Positions 1-19,590 of a stretch of DNA of 64,000 nt are shown here, piece by piece. This stretch comes from Anaeromyces robustus (taxonomy: Eukaryota; Neocallimastigomycota; Neocallimastigomycetes; Neocallimastigales; Neocallimastigaceae), in assembly GCA_002104895.1 (NCBI GenBank), contig MCFG01000032.1, positions 65,001 to 129,000 on the forward strand, given 5' to 3'. Every line of letters begins with the position of its first letter. Position 1 is the stretch's first letter. The notes under the pieces are model-generated. The model ran no database searches. It was not told where the DNA came from and saw nothing but the letters and a program-made list of their open reading frames with translations. A program made the translations under genes and the position numbers.

Positions 1-161
1 AAATAAAGACTTTTTTTTTTTTTTTTTTTATTTTATTTTTTTTTGTTTTGTATTATTATATAAAATTATTATTAAATAAAATTAAATTAATAATAAAAAG
101 TATTATAAGATTGTATTATTATTATTTATTATTATTATTGTAAATTTAATAAAAATCTTAC

Positions 162-3100
162 ATGTCTTTATGATCATTATATGAATCTGTATCATTATCA
201 AATGAAAAGAATTTGATTTTTTCTTCTTTAGTAATATTTTCTGAGAAAGAATAATCTATTTTTAATTTTTTTGAAATGTTTCTTCCACCATCTAATTTAC
301 TTCTAAGTTTCAAAAGATTCATAACTCTTGATATAGCAGATATATTTATTTTTCTTGAAGCATATAAATTATCAATGGTATGTTCTATAAAGTATTTTGT
401 AGCGTTTAAAGATACTGGCTTATCTTCTCTCATATACATTTCTAATATACTATTTGTCATTGTAGCTAATCTCCAATGTATTCCATTTTTATTTAAGGTG
501 GAAAGTATTATAGAAATTATATCATTAAATACAGAGTCATATTTAGAATATTTATCATCAATTATCTTATATTGTTGATCAATTAAATCTTGGTTCAAAG
601 TTATTCCTGCTTCATTGACCATATCCATAACAGATGACTTTGTCTCATCTATTAATACTTGCTCCATTGGAAGATCTGAGAAATTCATTGCATAATTAAC
701 AAATAATTTTTTAAACAATTCTTGAATTGAAGTTTTCTCACTTTGAGGAGCAATACACATAGTTGTAGTTAATTTTGATAAATAATTCCATTCTTTAAAA
801 CAAATTCTAAGAATTGGCTTTTGTCTTAATAAATATAACGCACCTTTTACTTTATCAGGATCATTATTTGCTGTTAAATATGTTTAATAAAATTTTTTTT
901 TATTTTAATTTTAAATTATAATTTGTAATAAAATAAAATATTAATAATATAAAAAAATTATATAAATGATTAAGCGTACATGAATTTCCAATAATATCTA
1001 ATATTTTTGGAATTATAATATATTTATAATCAGGATAAGTTCTAACAAGTTGGGCTAATAAGACTTGAGCATTTCTATTTTAAATAATAAATATATAGTA
1101 TATTATAAATATATTTGAATTTTGAATATAATAATTACTTTTTTATTTTTTAATTTATTTATTTGTATATTTATTAATATTTACTTTCTTGTTTCAGCAT
1201 AAGAACTTATTGACATTTGGAATAAATCTTCTAATAAATCATCATAAATATCAATTTTCTTTAAAACAGTATAATTATATCTTACTCTTTTTATATGGTG
1301 AATAAATGCTTTTTGAACTATTATCATAATAAGATATAAAATAGATGAAATTATATTACATTTAATATCATTATTTTTATTATTACTCATTTATATATAT
1401 AATAATGATTACTAATTTTATGAATATTTAAATACATATTATTATTAATTATTACCATGAATGCATCTTGGATATCTTCTTTGATCATGAACTGTCTTTA
1501 TTAATCCCTTTAAATATTTATAACTTCTATAATGATTTTCGAATTTACTTTTTTCTATACCATGATCGTTAATATATGTTTTCATAACCTTATTATTTAA
1601 TTAATTGATAGATATATTTATATAATAAAATTAGAATAGTTATTTATAACATTGATTAATTATTAATATATTAATAATATTATAAATAATATACCTTTAA
1701 TAGAATTCTATAACATTCAATATTATTTTTTTGTTCAGTTAATAAATATATTGATATTTCATGAAGAAGTTTTCCAATATCTTCATTAATTTTCTTAATA
1801 TGAATAGTTCTTGGATCATTTTTATCAGAAAGACAAAAACCACATGGTAGTAATTTTGGTATTGTTTGTATTAAGTCATCTCTATCATAATAGATATAAA
1901 TAATTTTAATATTGTCATTTATTTTTATGATAATAAAAATTTATAAACATTTTTATTATTAATTTTTATATATAATAGTAAAAATAATTACTTCTTTTTA
2001 TCCTCCTGTTCAAAATATAATAATGATATTCCTTTTAAGCAATTCTTTATTATATTAAGATTCTTATTAAATAAAACAACATTTTCATGGGTTGATAGTT
2101 CATTGTTTAATAATTTTTTTAAATTTTCTTGTGCTGGTGTTATAAATAAATCAATTAATTCAATAGCAAAATTAATTTCATCATCATTTGGAACATGCCA
2201 TTTAACATCTATTTCATCAAATTGTGTAACAACACCCCATTTTTTATAATGATTTTTTTGATATTCTGTTTATATTTTATATATAAAATATAATATATAT
2301 ATATATTTTTAATATCAATTTGAAAGTTATTGTTATAGATGTTATATATTATATAGAATAATTAAATACTTTAGATACCTTCTGAATTCCATGTTTCAGA
2401 TTTTACATTTCTTTCTTCAAGTGGATAGATTTTACATAATGATTGAATAACATTAGAAAGAAGTTTTCCTGCCCATTTATAACCTCTACCAGACTTACAT
2501 TTTTCTAAACTAATCTTTAAGATGTCAATTATTAATGTTTTGTATTTAAGTAAGCTACTACCAGCTTGTATAACGACATGATATAATATTGATTGATACC
2601 AATGTAATGTAGAATCTGATGAAGTAGCGAACGAGAATGGATTGGACGATTCAGTAGTTAAGCATGAAATTGAAGCGGCATCATGTTCAAGTTCAAATTC
2701 AATTGCATTTTTACACATTGGTAAGAAAATTGATAATGCTAAATCAGGATTACAACCAGTAGCTGCTGAACATAATGATCCTATAATTATAAATATTACA
2801 TTAATAAAAAATAAATAAATATTATTTAAATAAATATAATATACAATATATATAATAATTAAAATATTTAAATATTAATAATTATTGTAAATATATTAAA
2901 TTACCAAAAGTTTTTGTGGCATTAGGAATTACATGGGATCTAGCAAATTCCTCAATTTTTTTTAAAGCAATAGTATGAATTTCATCTGAAAGTTGAATAA
3001 ATAGAACTTCACATGTATGCTATAAATTTATAATATAATATATATATATAATATTAATAATATTAAAATATATAAATTAATATATATTATATTTTTTTTT

Positions 3101-6100
3101 TCATTTTTCTATTTTCTATTGTTTTTTTTTTTTATTTATAACTTACAAGTAACAGTTGAATCATTCCAACTTCTGTAGTTGAACTTCTTTTTTGAGCAAA
3201 GTTTTCAGGTAAATTTTCAAACTACAAATTAATTATATTACAATAACAAATATATTTAGAAATCTTATATATCATATGGTTTTTATTTAATCATATTATT
3301 TATAAAATGTATTTATTTAATAATATATAATATTTACTATTGATAAAACTCTATCCAAAAATATGTTAACCCATCCAGCAAAATATGTTGTATTTATTCT
3401 ACACGTTTCATCTAATTCTTGATTATCTATTGATGATGAGGGTTCTTCACATGCAATTAATGGAATACATTTCAAAGCATTACTTATAAATAATAACGCT
3501 GAACTTGTTTTAACTGGATCATTCATATCAATGCCTGGAGTTATTATATTAAATAAAAGCATAAGATGATTTCCACCTTCTGAATAATTATCTCTTGAAA
3601 ACATTGGAACTGCCATAAATGAAAGTGAACTAATACTTGATAATGTTCTATGAGTCTTTATAATTTAAATAGTAAATATATATTATATTTATATTATTAT
3701 GAATATATTATTAGCTAATTAATAAATAATTATTAATTTATATGCTTCATTAATTACTTCTGTTAAAGATTCAAGAGCCGGATAGAATCTTTCTAAAGCC
3801 TCTTTAAAAATAATATCTGGTCTTATATCTTTATTTTGTTTTATTTTTTAATTGATATAAAATAATGATTGTCAATATAAAATAAATTATAAAAAAAAAA
3901 TAAATATATAAATATTTAAATGAATATATATATATAAATATAAACATATAAGTAAATATCAATTTTAAACACTTAAATTATATAAAATATATAAAAAAAC
4001 TTTTTTATAGGATATAATATATAGCTAAAAATTACATGATAAATTTCTAAGAGCATTTTGAGCGGCAACAACACTATTATTATCTTTTCCAAAAACGGAT
4101 AAAAATATAACCGGTTTCAAAATATCAACAAATTCATCTTTCATTTCTTCTGTTATTCTTAAATGTTTGGGAGTTTTACAATCTTCTGTACTTTCTGTAT
4201 TAATATAAAATACATATTGTATATAGAATAATAAATATTGTATATATTAATTATATAGTGTATATTATTTTATTTTTTTTTTATTTTATTAATTATTTTT
4301 GTGGATTCATTAAATTTATAAATAAATAAAAATTGTTATATTTTAATACCTAATCTAACTCTTCTTAAAAATTCAAATGCAAGCCATTGTAAGAAGCAGG
4401 TCATAGAATATGTCCATTTACCAGAATTTGATGGATGGAAGTAAGTTTCAACAGCTTGAATCATATCTTTTAATTTTTTAAGGACGTTCAATTGTGGTGG
4501 TCTTTGATTATTAGGAACATCATCACTTGGTTCTGGCCACATTGTATTAATAATAAATCTGGCTAATGTTTTAAATTTATCCTATTATACAAATAGTTAT
4601 ATTTAAATTATATTGAATTGTTTTAAAATTTTAAAAAAAAAAATTACTTTTATAACATTTTTTATATTATAAATTTATAAAAAAATAAATAAATATATAT
4701 ATATATATATTATTACGATATTGTACCTTTTTATTTTTTTTATATTTTAAAAAGGTGCTGTGCCTGTATTCAATGTAATGAAGATTTCCTCCACCATTAC
4801 TTGCATAATTTGTACCTACTGGTAATTCCATCATATTTAATCCAATAGAAAATATAAAGCATATTTGCTCTTCTGTCCATTGAACATTCCATGGTGTATT
4901 AACTTGGTCACTTGCTAAACGAGAAATTAAATTTATGAAATTTAATTCATATTGTTCTATCAGTTTCATTTGAGTCCATAAAGCAAAAACTGGTTTAACC
5001 CAATAAAACGGTGGTGCATCAACTGGAATAAAATCTGGTTTTGGTGGTGGTTTTGAAGTGTCTATAAATAGTTCAAATATCATCTGTGATAAAATAGTAT
5101 GAAAATTAGTATGTGGATTAAATTTATTTAAAAATTCCTTTGTAATTTCTTCAGTACAATCGGATGAAAAATATCTTTTTTTATATAAAATTAGAAAATG
5201 AATGAATTAAATAATAATATATAAAAAATTTATATAAATAATATTAATAAAATTTTTTATATAAAATATTATATTAGATATTATATAATTTTTCTTTTAT
5301 TTCTTTATTTTTTTAAAAAAAAAAAACCTTCTTGAATAAGTTACAAGCCTTAATAAAGAATTGATTTTAGGTCTATAAGAAAAATATTATTTTATTAATT
5401 TTTTAAAATTCATATTAATTTTTACTTTTTTTATAAAAATGACATTTTATATTAATTTTTATTTTTTTTATAAAAATGACAAATTATAAATTATACCCTT
5501 CACTTAATAAAACTCTTTGCTTCTCATTTAAAATTATAATATTTTTTATCATTTCATATAATGGTTTCCATGGTAATACCAATTTTTCTTTTTTCAAATA
5601 TTTCTTTTTCCTATATTTATTTATTATTATTAATAAATATGATTATAAGGCAATAATAGTAATAATAAAATAATATTTTAAAAATTTACTTTATTAATTT
5701 ACAGCAAAATGAACTATAAAATTCCACCATAGACGTTTCTAATTTCGGTGTTACAGATAAATCATATGTTATTTTAGCAAAATGAACTCTATCTTTTTCG
5801 GGTAATTCATATCGAAGATCAATATATCTTTAAAATATTTAAATATTATAATATATAAAATGACAAATATTTAATATTATATCAATTTAAAAATTAATTA
5901 TTTTTTATTATAATTATTATAAAATAATTATGAATATAACAATAATATTATTGACATTAATGATATTTAAGGTTGAATCATCAATCTTTTTATTTATTCA
6001 ATAAATATACCTATTTAATTCTTTAAACCAAAATTGGGCTTCTTTTGTATAAGATTTTGAAAGAATAGATAATGCAATATTTTCTTTAATTGTTTTAAGA

Positions 6101-6177
6101 TATTCCTTTTCATTAGGAATATCATATGGTAATAAAGTATTTACATTATAATTGCTTAAATGATTTGGCTTTGACAT
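162..6177 (-). CDS. BLM10: Proteasome activator Blm10/PSME4 (PA200), 5' part, 18 exons, C-terminus outside window
   Basis: Blm10/PA200 is a large HEAT-repeat cap that binds the ends of the 20S proteasome. Exons on the minus strand in coding order: 6177-6011, 5827-5690, 5610-5497, 5372-5328, 5174-4727, 4581-4350, 4194-4036, 3828-3758, 3655-3338, 3221-3147, 3019-2905, 2780-2379, 2265-1992, 1881-1695, 1588-1456, 1317-1185, 1074-980, 870-162. All junctions are GT/AG and phase-consistent, giving about 1271 residues. Family landmarks: N-terminal LLPYDIPNEKEYL and LNRYIDL; LVLPWKPLYEM; FHPSNSGKWT; GGNHLMLLFNIITPGIDMND; KWHVPNDDEINFA; KGALYLLRQKPI. The order matches human PA200 from its N-terminus. 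Exon 18 ends at a GTAAGA donor, so roughly the last 550-600 residues (family about 1800-2100) lie left of the window. ATG at 6177 is the first in frame and matches the family start. It is divergent from the CINP-like gene. Confidence 0.9.
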
Positions 6178-7070
6178 TTTCTCATTATGGATAAACCTGC
6201 ATCAATAGAAATTTATTTATATTTAATAATGTTATAAATTGAAAAAAAAAAAAAAAAAGAAAGAAAGAAAAAGAAAAAAAAATATAAATAGAATATAATA
6301 ATAAATATAATGTTATATATTAAAAATAAGAAAAGAAAAATTCAATATATTAAATATATGTATATTACTTTTTTTATTATCTTTATAAGAAAATGAATTA
6401 AAAACTAACATATATTTATAAATGTATGTATATAATATATATATAAAAGATTAATAAATCATCAACATATATAATAAAATTATATATTATTATATATTAT
6501 ATAAAATAAAGTAAAATTTTTATAATAATTTTACTTTATATAATGTTTTTATAAAATAATGATTTTATTATTGTTATAATTATAAATATAAATTAATTAC
6601 TTTATATTATATATATTTTATATATACAAATTAAAAAATTATTATTTTTAATATATTGTATATTTGAATATTATTTTGAAATTTGATTTTAAATTTATGT
6701 AATAAAGTAAAAAAGAAAGAAAAAAAAAAGGTGTTTTTTTTTTATTTTATTTTATGTTATTTAAACAAAAAAAATCATTCCATTAATTATTAATAAATGG
6801 ATAATATATTTTCAATTAATTTTATATATTAATATATTTTTATAATTTATATTTAAATTAAAATTTTTTTATATTAATTTATTTTTAATTATTATTAAAT
6901 TGTTTTCTTTTATAAAAATAATTTATTAAGAGATACTAATATGTATTTGAAATTGAAATTAAGAATAATTAAAGTAAAATAAATTAGTAATATCAAACAT
7001 AAATTATTAATTATTAATTACTATTTTTTGTATATTAATTTTTATTATTTTTTTAAAAAAAAAAAATAAA
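6178..7070. promoter_or_regulatory. Divergent intergenic spacer between BLM10 and CINP-like gene
   Basis: An 893-bp AT-rich spacer lies between two divergently transcribed genes, so it must hold both promoters and 5' UTRs. An A/G-rich stretch (about 6241-6282) and poly-A/T runs are seen. No specific factor site can be named. Confidence 0.4.
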
Positions 7071-7998
7071 ATGCAACAAAATTCACAAAGAGCAATAAGA
7101 ACATTGTTTAAAGATTTAAAAACATGTCAAAAACGTTGGGATTCTTTAAATACAGATTCATTAAAACATGCTACAAATATTGTTAATACTGTTCTTCAAA
7201 TTCTGTACATATATATATTTATTTATTTTCAATATATTTATATTTTTATTATAAAAAAGAATTTTTTTATTTTATATATTACATTTTTACATTAATTGTT
7301 ACATTAATTTTTTTTTTCTAATTGAAATTATATAAAGATATGTAAAGCAGCCACAGAGTTGGAGTCATGTACTGGAAGATTTTAGTTCATTAAATAGCAA
7401 GTATCAAGAAAAAATGATTTCTCAATTACCACAATTACAAGAAAATTTAAATTCTTTTCTGTCAAAAATCGTAATAATCTTTTTGTTTTATATTATTTTA
7501 TTTTATTCACTTTTTTAAACATTTCAAATGTATTAATATTTAATTATTTTTTTAATAATTATATATTAAAATTAGGCATATCAACATAGTAAAATGCTCA
7601 TTATTCAGCAACAATTAGACCAAGTTATTGATGAAGCTGTTTCAAATTTAGGTGTTGAATATTTAAGTTCACTGCCAATATTTGTTTCATTTACATTGTC
7701 AGATTGTTGTAAGTTATATATATATTTTTAGTATATTTTATAAGTATTTTCAATTTATTTAGTAATAATTATTTAATTTTTATAAAATTTAATATTTATT
7801 TTAGCTGCTATTCTTCATGAAATAGTAGATATGTATACCGTAGAGCTTAATCTGAAACGAACAATTTATAATAATTTATTAAAAATTAATGATAGAAAGG
7901 AAGGCATGTTATATATTTCATGTTGGATTAATGAACCATATATAGATTTAAAACGCTTAAATGATATAGAAGAATTAATTGAAAGTGAATTTGTATAG
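7071..7998 (+). CDS. CINP: CINP-like protein (CDK2-interacting protein family), 4 exons, 197 aa
   Basis: Exons 7071-7204, 7338-7470, 7576-7708 and 7805-7998 (TAG) join in phase to 197 residues; human CINP is 212. CINP was described as a CDK2/ATR-pathway partner and, in animals, as part of an AAA-ATPase complex acting in 60S ribosome maturation. The N-terminal coiled region has W-D-S-L-N followed by a helix with ATNIVNTV, like the WETLN..ANNIAN of CINP. The C-terminus has MYTVELNLKRT, then LYISCWINEPYI and IEELIE, matching the family's MYxxELxLKRT and LSYLSMWLHQPYV blocks. The C-terminal block is much closer to CINP than to its partner AIRIM (C1orf109). The start is the first ATG, preceded by an A-rich leader. 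Confidence 0.75.
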
Positions 7999-8921
7999 AA
8001 TTTTTCTTCATCATTTCAATCATATCTAATATCTAATATTTAATATTTTATCAAAATTTTTTAATATCTTTGAATATTACTCATCATTTATTTCATATTT
8101 TTCTAATTATTTAAAATTATATAAATACTAATGTTATTAATAAAATCGGTTTAATTCATTATTTAGTATTAATATTTGTATAAAAAGAATTTAAATATTT
8201 TACTATGAGAATGTAATGTTTAAAAAAATTATTTATTTAGAAAGTTATAATCATATAATAAATCATTATATATCGAGATAATATTGTTTTTTTAATGGTT
8301 TTAAATAAATTAATTATAGTATTAATAAATAAGATTAATAAACTTTTTCAAATATGGTTTTTTCTTATATATTATAAATATTGTTTAAAGTTTAAGAAAA
8401 AAAAATTTATATATATGACATGACATTTTATTACATATTAACATATTAATAATTAAAATTATCCATAATTTATATCTTAATATTTCATTATTATCTTATT
8501 TTATTATACATAAATATTTAAAACGTTAATACAGAAAAAGATAAATTATTATTTATTTTTGAATGTATTATTTATTGTAAATTGTTGTAAAAAAAAGAAA
8601 GTATAATATATTATAATATAAAAAATTTTAAAACATTTTACAATAATTTCTTTTTTTATCATATTAATATTAAATAATAAAATAAAAAACAACATATTAA
8701 ATGCTTGCACAAAATTAATTGTTTCTATTTTCTTTTCTTTTCTTTTCTTTTTTTTTATGAAAAAAAAAAAAAAAAAAAAAAAGTCAAAAGAACAAAGAAA
8801 TTAGAATAAATTTTATATGAAAAATGTTATAAAATTAATTATATAGGCATTTTTAAACAGTATAATATATATTTTTTTATTAAGAAACAATTTTTTTTTT
8901 TTTTGGTAATCATTAATAATT
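7999..8921. other. Intergenic spacer, CINP-like to PTP4A
   Basis: About 920 bp of A/T-rich sequence between two plus-strand genes. It contains a TTTTC repeat (about 8728-8750) directly followed by a poly-A run (about 8759-8782). No reading frame or structure is supported. Confidence 0.4.
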
Positions 8922-10111
8922 ATGAAAAAACAAAATATGTTTAATCAAAATATTACATTGCCGAATCCACCATCATTAGTTGAATATAAATCAATAAGGT
9001 TTTTAATTATGGATGCCCCATCAACAAGGTTAAATAATATTATAATTAAAAAAAAAAAAAAAAATTAATATATATTTGATAAAACTTAATAAATTTTATT
9101 AAAATTATAAAAGAAATTATAATAAATATTAAATTGAAATATAATCCTCATTCATTTTTTTATTATAAATTATAAATTATTTATTTATTTAGTAATCTTG
9201 ATATTTATATTCAGGTTGATTAAATATATTATATTTTAATTTATTAAACATAGCAATCATTAAAACGTTTCATTAACATAAAATATTTAAACAAATATCT
9301 AAATATTTATGGTTAATAATAGGAAATGAAAAAACATAATGTGACAGATTTAGTAAGAGTATGTGAACCGACATATCCAAAAGAACCGGTCGAAGCAAAT
9401 AATATTCATGTTTATGTAATTCATTATGACACTATATTAATACAGGACACAAATTAAAATATAAATATGTTGAAATTCTTTTTAATAATATATATTATAT
9501 AATATATTTATATTTATTAAATTTAATATATTAAAAATTCTATATAAGGATTGGCCTTTTAATGATGGTAATAACATTTTTTAATATTAGTATTAATAAT
9601 TATTAATTGATTTTTGATTTTATTAAATTAATGATATAATTTATATATATATATATAGGTGATCCACCTCCAACAATTATTGTTAAACAATGGAAAGAAT
9701 TAGTTAATAAAGTATTTAAAAGTGGAGAAAATTCAGAAAAAAAATCATGTATAGCGATTCACTGTGTAGCTGGTCTTGGAAGGTTGATTAATGCAATATA
9801 ATAAACTTAAAATGATAATTTAAATAATAATAATAATAAATAATAATAAATAATACAAAAATCATAAAAATAATATTTAATATTAAATATTTATTTAAAT
9901 ATAACTTCATTTTTAATAATTAAAATAAATAAATAAAAAAAAAAGGGCTCCCGTATTAGTAGCGATAGCTTTAATTGAAGAAGGTATGAATCCATTAGAT
10001 TCTGTTTCTTATATTCGTGAAAGAAGAAGAGGAGCTATTAATAACAAACAATTAAAATATATTGAAAATTACAAATGTAAATCGAAAAAAAAGGGTTGCA
10101 TTATACTATAA
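8922..10111 (+). CDS. PTP4A: PRL-type dual-specificity phosphatase (protein tyrosine phosphatase type IVA), 6 exons, 176 aa
   Basis: Exons 8922-9028, 9193-9214, 9323-9415, 9549-9567, 9659-9782 and 9946-10111 join in phase to 176 residues; human PRLs are 167-173. The core is very conserved: FLIMDAPS near the start; LVRVCEPTY with the regulatory cysteine equivalent (C57); DWPFNDG with the general-acid Asp (D80); the P-loop [14 protein letters not shown] with catalytic C116 and R122; and [14 protein letters not shown]. The family Ala after the P-loop Arg, instead of Ser/Thr, is kept. The C-terminus is a lysine stretch followed by a CIIL CAAX box, so membrane anchoring by prenylation is expected; the final Leu suggests geranylgeranylation, unlike the Gln of animal PRLs. 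Two microexons (22 and 19 nt) code parts of the fold. PRLs bind CNNM magnesium transporters in animals; whether this one does is unknown. Confidence 0.95.
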
Positions 10112-10620
10112 ATCTTTCTATTAATTATTTATTATTCTCTAATCTTGATAATAATAAAAAAGTTATTATATAAGTTAATTTATATATATATTTTTTGTAA
10201 ATAAAATCAAATAAAAAGGAATAATAGTATGTTTAAGTATGACATAGATAAGAAATAATTATGAAATAATGAAATAATTTTTACAGAGGGCTTATCTTTT
10301 CTTTTATTTTTATTATTATTTTTATTTTTTTTTTTTTTTTTATTTTTATTTTTATTATTTTATAATTATTATTATTATTATTTATTATCTTTAATTTATA
10401 ATTAATAAAATTTTAATTAATAAATGAGTCGTAAATTATTAGTTATTAATAATTAAAAAATAAATATTTTTTTGAATCAATAATATATTTTATTAGTAAT
10501 TTATTTATTTTACATTGAACAATTATCTATTAACTATTCTTTATTTTGAAATATGAATATTAAATTTAGAATTAATAATATAATAGAATTAATAATATAA
10601 TAGAAGTAATAATAATAATT

Positions 10621-10693
<73 letters not shown>

Positions 10694-11135
10694 TAGCGTT
10701 TTATTTATATTTCTATAAATTTATATATTTATAAATTTAAACTTTGGTAACTTTTATACCTTCTTATTTAATAATATTTATTTCTTTTTATTTTATTTTT
10801 TATGTTTAAGTATATATTATAATATGAAAATATGTCATAGTAAAAATTGACATTTGAAAACTTTATTTTATATTAAAAATAAGTGTAATAATTTTAATAT
10901 CTTTTTATTCTAAATATATAAATTTTTTTTTCTTTTATGTTAAAATAAGAATAATAAAACGTTACATTTAAAATAAATATAATAAAATAAAATAATTAAA
11001 AGAAAATATTTTTAAAATATTAATTTTGTTTTTAAGAAAAATATTTAAAATCTTATTTTATATGAATATATAGATATATATTAATTAATTATTTTATGTG
11101 GAGTTAATATTTTGTAATAAAAAAAATGGTAACAA
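10112..11135. other. Intergenic spacer with (AAT)n tract
   Basis: About 1 kb of A/T-rich DNA. It holds a perfect-looking trinucleotide AAT run at about 10625-10693 and T-rich runs at about 10318-10345. No coding potential was seen. Confidence 0.5.
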
Positions 11136-16364
<5,229 letters not shown>

Positions 16365-17480
16365 ATCATTTCAAGTGACAAAAAAAAATAATACAAACAC
16401 ATTTATATAAATCTTTCAAATAAAAAAAAAAAAAAAAAATATTTTTTATATAATGTTAATATAATATATGAAATATAATATATTGACAATTATATATAAA
16501 ATATTATAATTTAATAATTTTATATATCTATTTATTAAAAAATTAATTTAAACTAATTTAAAAAATATAAAATAATATAAAATAATATAAAATAAAAAAA
16601 AATAAATAAAAAATTAAAAATTAAAAATAAAAGTATATCTTTATTAATATAATTTAAACTTAATATTTATATTAAGTATATATATATTTTTTAATTAATA
16701 TATAATTTTTTTATTATATTCAACATATTAAAATAATAATTATAATCATAATAAAATAAGTTACAATAAATGTTAACTATAATTTTAAAATTTTTTTTTT
16801 CTTTCAAAAAAACTAGATTTGACATCTTTTTTTTTTTTTTTTTTTTTTTATTTTATTTTATTTTCAAAATAATAATTAAAGAACTGTAAAAAAATAATAA
16901 TAATAATAATAATAATAATATTTTTAGAAATAATTATATATATAATTATATAATTGTTAATTAAAATAATTTGTTTATATTAGAAAATTTTTAATATATA
17001 TTTTTATTAAATTAAAATTTCCTTTTATGTTAAACATAAATTTAATTTTTTGACATAAAATTAAATAACAGATATATACAATATATACATATACAATATA
17101 CACCTTTAACAAAAAATAGTTCTATATAGAATCATCAAACTATTCAAAAATATATATATAATATGTATAATGTTTAGAAGAAAAAAAATAATATAAATAA
17201 TAATAATATAAAGATAATAATATTGAAGATTTAAAATAAAGTTAAATTTTTTTTATAACGTAGTATTATTTCTCGTTTTTCTTTATCTTTAATACTTGTT
17301 TTAATATATATAAAAATATTAAATATATATATATATACCCTTTACAAAAAATAAGAAAAAATATATATATAAATTAAATAAATAATAAAACACAGTAAAG
17401 CAAAAAAAAAAAAAAAAAAAAAAAAAACAGTAATAACAATAACAATATTAATTATAAATAAACAAATACGTAAATAAAAT
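16365..17480. other. Intergenic spacer
   Basis: About 1.1 kb between two plus-strand genes. Poly-T (about 16828-16849), an AAT run (about 16893-16920) and a poly-A run just upstream of the next gene (17402-17427) are present. No gene is seen. Confidence 0.4.
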
Positions 17481-18126
17481 ATGTTTATTGTATCAACATA
17501 TGAATTACTTGGTGAATTTGATTATAGTAATTGTAATCCTGTAACAACATTATATTTTATAATATCTATAATATATTTAATAGTATTGGCAGGATGGACT
17601 GTTAACCTTTTCAGATATTATAAAGTATCTTCTAGTTTACGCCTACATACAATGGCAACATATTTCATTTGTTTAAAAGTAAGAAATGAATGATACATAT
17701 CTGTAATTTAAATAAAGATATTATTGAAAAAAGCATTATTACATATAAATAATTTATAATATGTAAAAAAAAAAAGGATGTTAATGAAATTTATATATTT
17801 ATTACCATTTATTATTTATTATATCATTATTATATTGTTTGAATTATAAAATTAAAATATAAAATAAAATAATAAAAGACAATTATTACAGTAAGTACGT
17901 ATAAAACAACAAGTAAAGTATATTTAATATTAAATAATAAACAATATTTATAATATTAATAACTCTATATTAAAAAAAAAATTATTTTCTATAATATATT
18001 AATAATAATATAATAGTAAAATATAATGAATTCGTAAATTCATGTACTGGTAAGAATTATTATACAGTTATATAATAATTACTAAATACTGTTAAATTAT
18101 ATTTATATTTATTTATTTACTTATTT

Positions 18127-18166
<40 letters not shown>

Positions 18167-19590
18167 TTTTGGTTAATTTCTTATTACATTATCCATTTAT
18201 TTAGAACATGTAAATAATTTATATAATTCATTATGGATGCTTTTTGAATTTATACTATCTATTGTAACTTGTTTATTCTTAGTTTTAATATCTGTAAACC
18301 ATCAACATAAAAAAAAAATTAATAAATATATAAATTAAATTAGGCTTATATATATAACTTTATATAATATTGATACATTTATACTATATATTATAATATA
18401 AAATAATTATAATTAATAGAAAGGATGGGGTATAGTTCATGTTTATTTAAACCCAAATGACATGAAATCAGCAACATGTAATATTATATTAAAATTAAAT
18501 AATCAATTAAATATATTTATATATCTATTCATATAAAGTAAATTTCTAATATATATATATATATATTTATATATTAGATTTAAGTATATGTATATCATTT
18601 TTTGCTATTGTCTTATCAGATAAAAATTATTACACTTTAATATTTATTATACTTATGTATTTGTTTGTCATAAATATAATATTAACTTCCTCAAGACCAA
18701 TTAAAAGGTAAATAAATAAATAAAAAAAAAAAAAAAACATATAGTATATAATAAAAAAATATTCCAACTTTATAATATGTAGCATCATATTAATATTAAT
18801 ATTAATATTAATATTCATTTACTTTTTATTTTCTTTAAATTATTATCTTACCATTATTATCATTAATTATTGTAAAAGGTCCTTAGAATATTATTTAAAT
18901 TTATTAAAAACTACGATTCCTATGGGTGACTTTACAAATCATCATAATAACTTAAAATTAAAACTTATAAATAACTTAACTACATGTGGATGTCTTTTAA
19001 TGTTGTCAAGTATGATGATGTATGCTTTTAGTTATTTCCTTAACTATTTTATTTGGTTATTAATAGATGAATGTCTTGATTTAATAATAATAGTACCAAT
19101 GATTTATATATTAAGATTAAGGTATTTCCTTTATATTTATAAATAAATATAATTATAACTATTAATAATAGTATTATTATTATTATTATTATTATCTAAT
19201 AATAAAATAAATTAACATTTAAATTGAAATCTCAATAGAGTAATAAAGAATTTTGGAATTCAGCCATTAAATGATATACAGAGAGAAGTTACTGAAGATA
19301 CTACAGTACCTGAAACTAATAATGAATATGAGATGGTAAATTCTTTTTTTTTTTTTTTTTTTTTAAAAAAAAATATTAAAAAAAATATTTATTAATATTT
19401 AAAATTAAATTAATTAATAAATATTTATTAATATCTTTTTATTTAATTATATATATATTTATTGATATATATAAAGTGTGTAAATAATAACCAACCAGAA
19501 CTTCAAAAATTCTATATAATTGTAACGACAGATAAAACGAAAAATTATGGACAAAATACAACACTTTTAGCAGAAGTTATTGAAAATTAA
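17481..19590 (+). CDS. Seven-helix membrane protein of GOST / lung-7TM type, about 9 exons, exon 2 unresolved
   Basis: Resolved exons: 17481-17678, 18017-18049, 18205-18293, 18420-18477, 18578-18707, 18783-19121, 19239-19335 and 19477-19590 (TAA). From 18017 onward all junctions keep phase. The exon expected near 17777-17835 starts after an AAAAG acceptor, but no good donor gives the phase needed at 18017. The protein begins almost directly at helix 1 (TLYFIISIIYLIVLAGWTV), then LHTMATYFICLK, ENxxNLYNSLWMLFEF-type helix, ISKGWGIVH, and further helices. The GW-G-I-V step after a helix and the NLF..H..MATYF pattern recall GPR180/TMEM145/TMEM87/GPR107-like proteins of the Golgi/plasma membrane, which normally carry a luminal N-terminal domain. 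That domain is missing here. A Ser/Thr/Asn-rich hydrophilic tail follows the last helix. Confidence 0.5.

Noticed and set aside
7071-7998. AIRIM (C1orf109)-like identity for the CINP-like gene
   Set aside because: The N-terminal coiled half is compatible, but the MYxxELxLKRT and WINEPYI blocks match CINP specifically.
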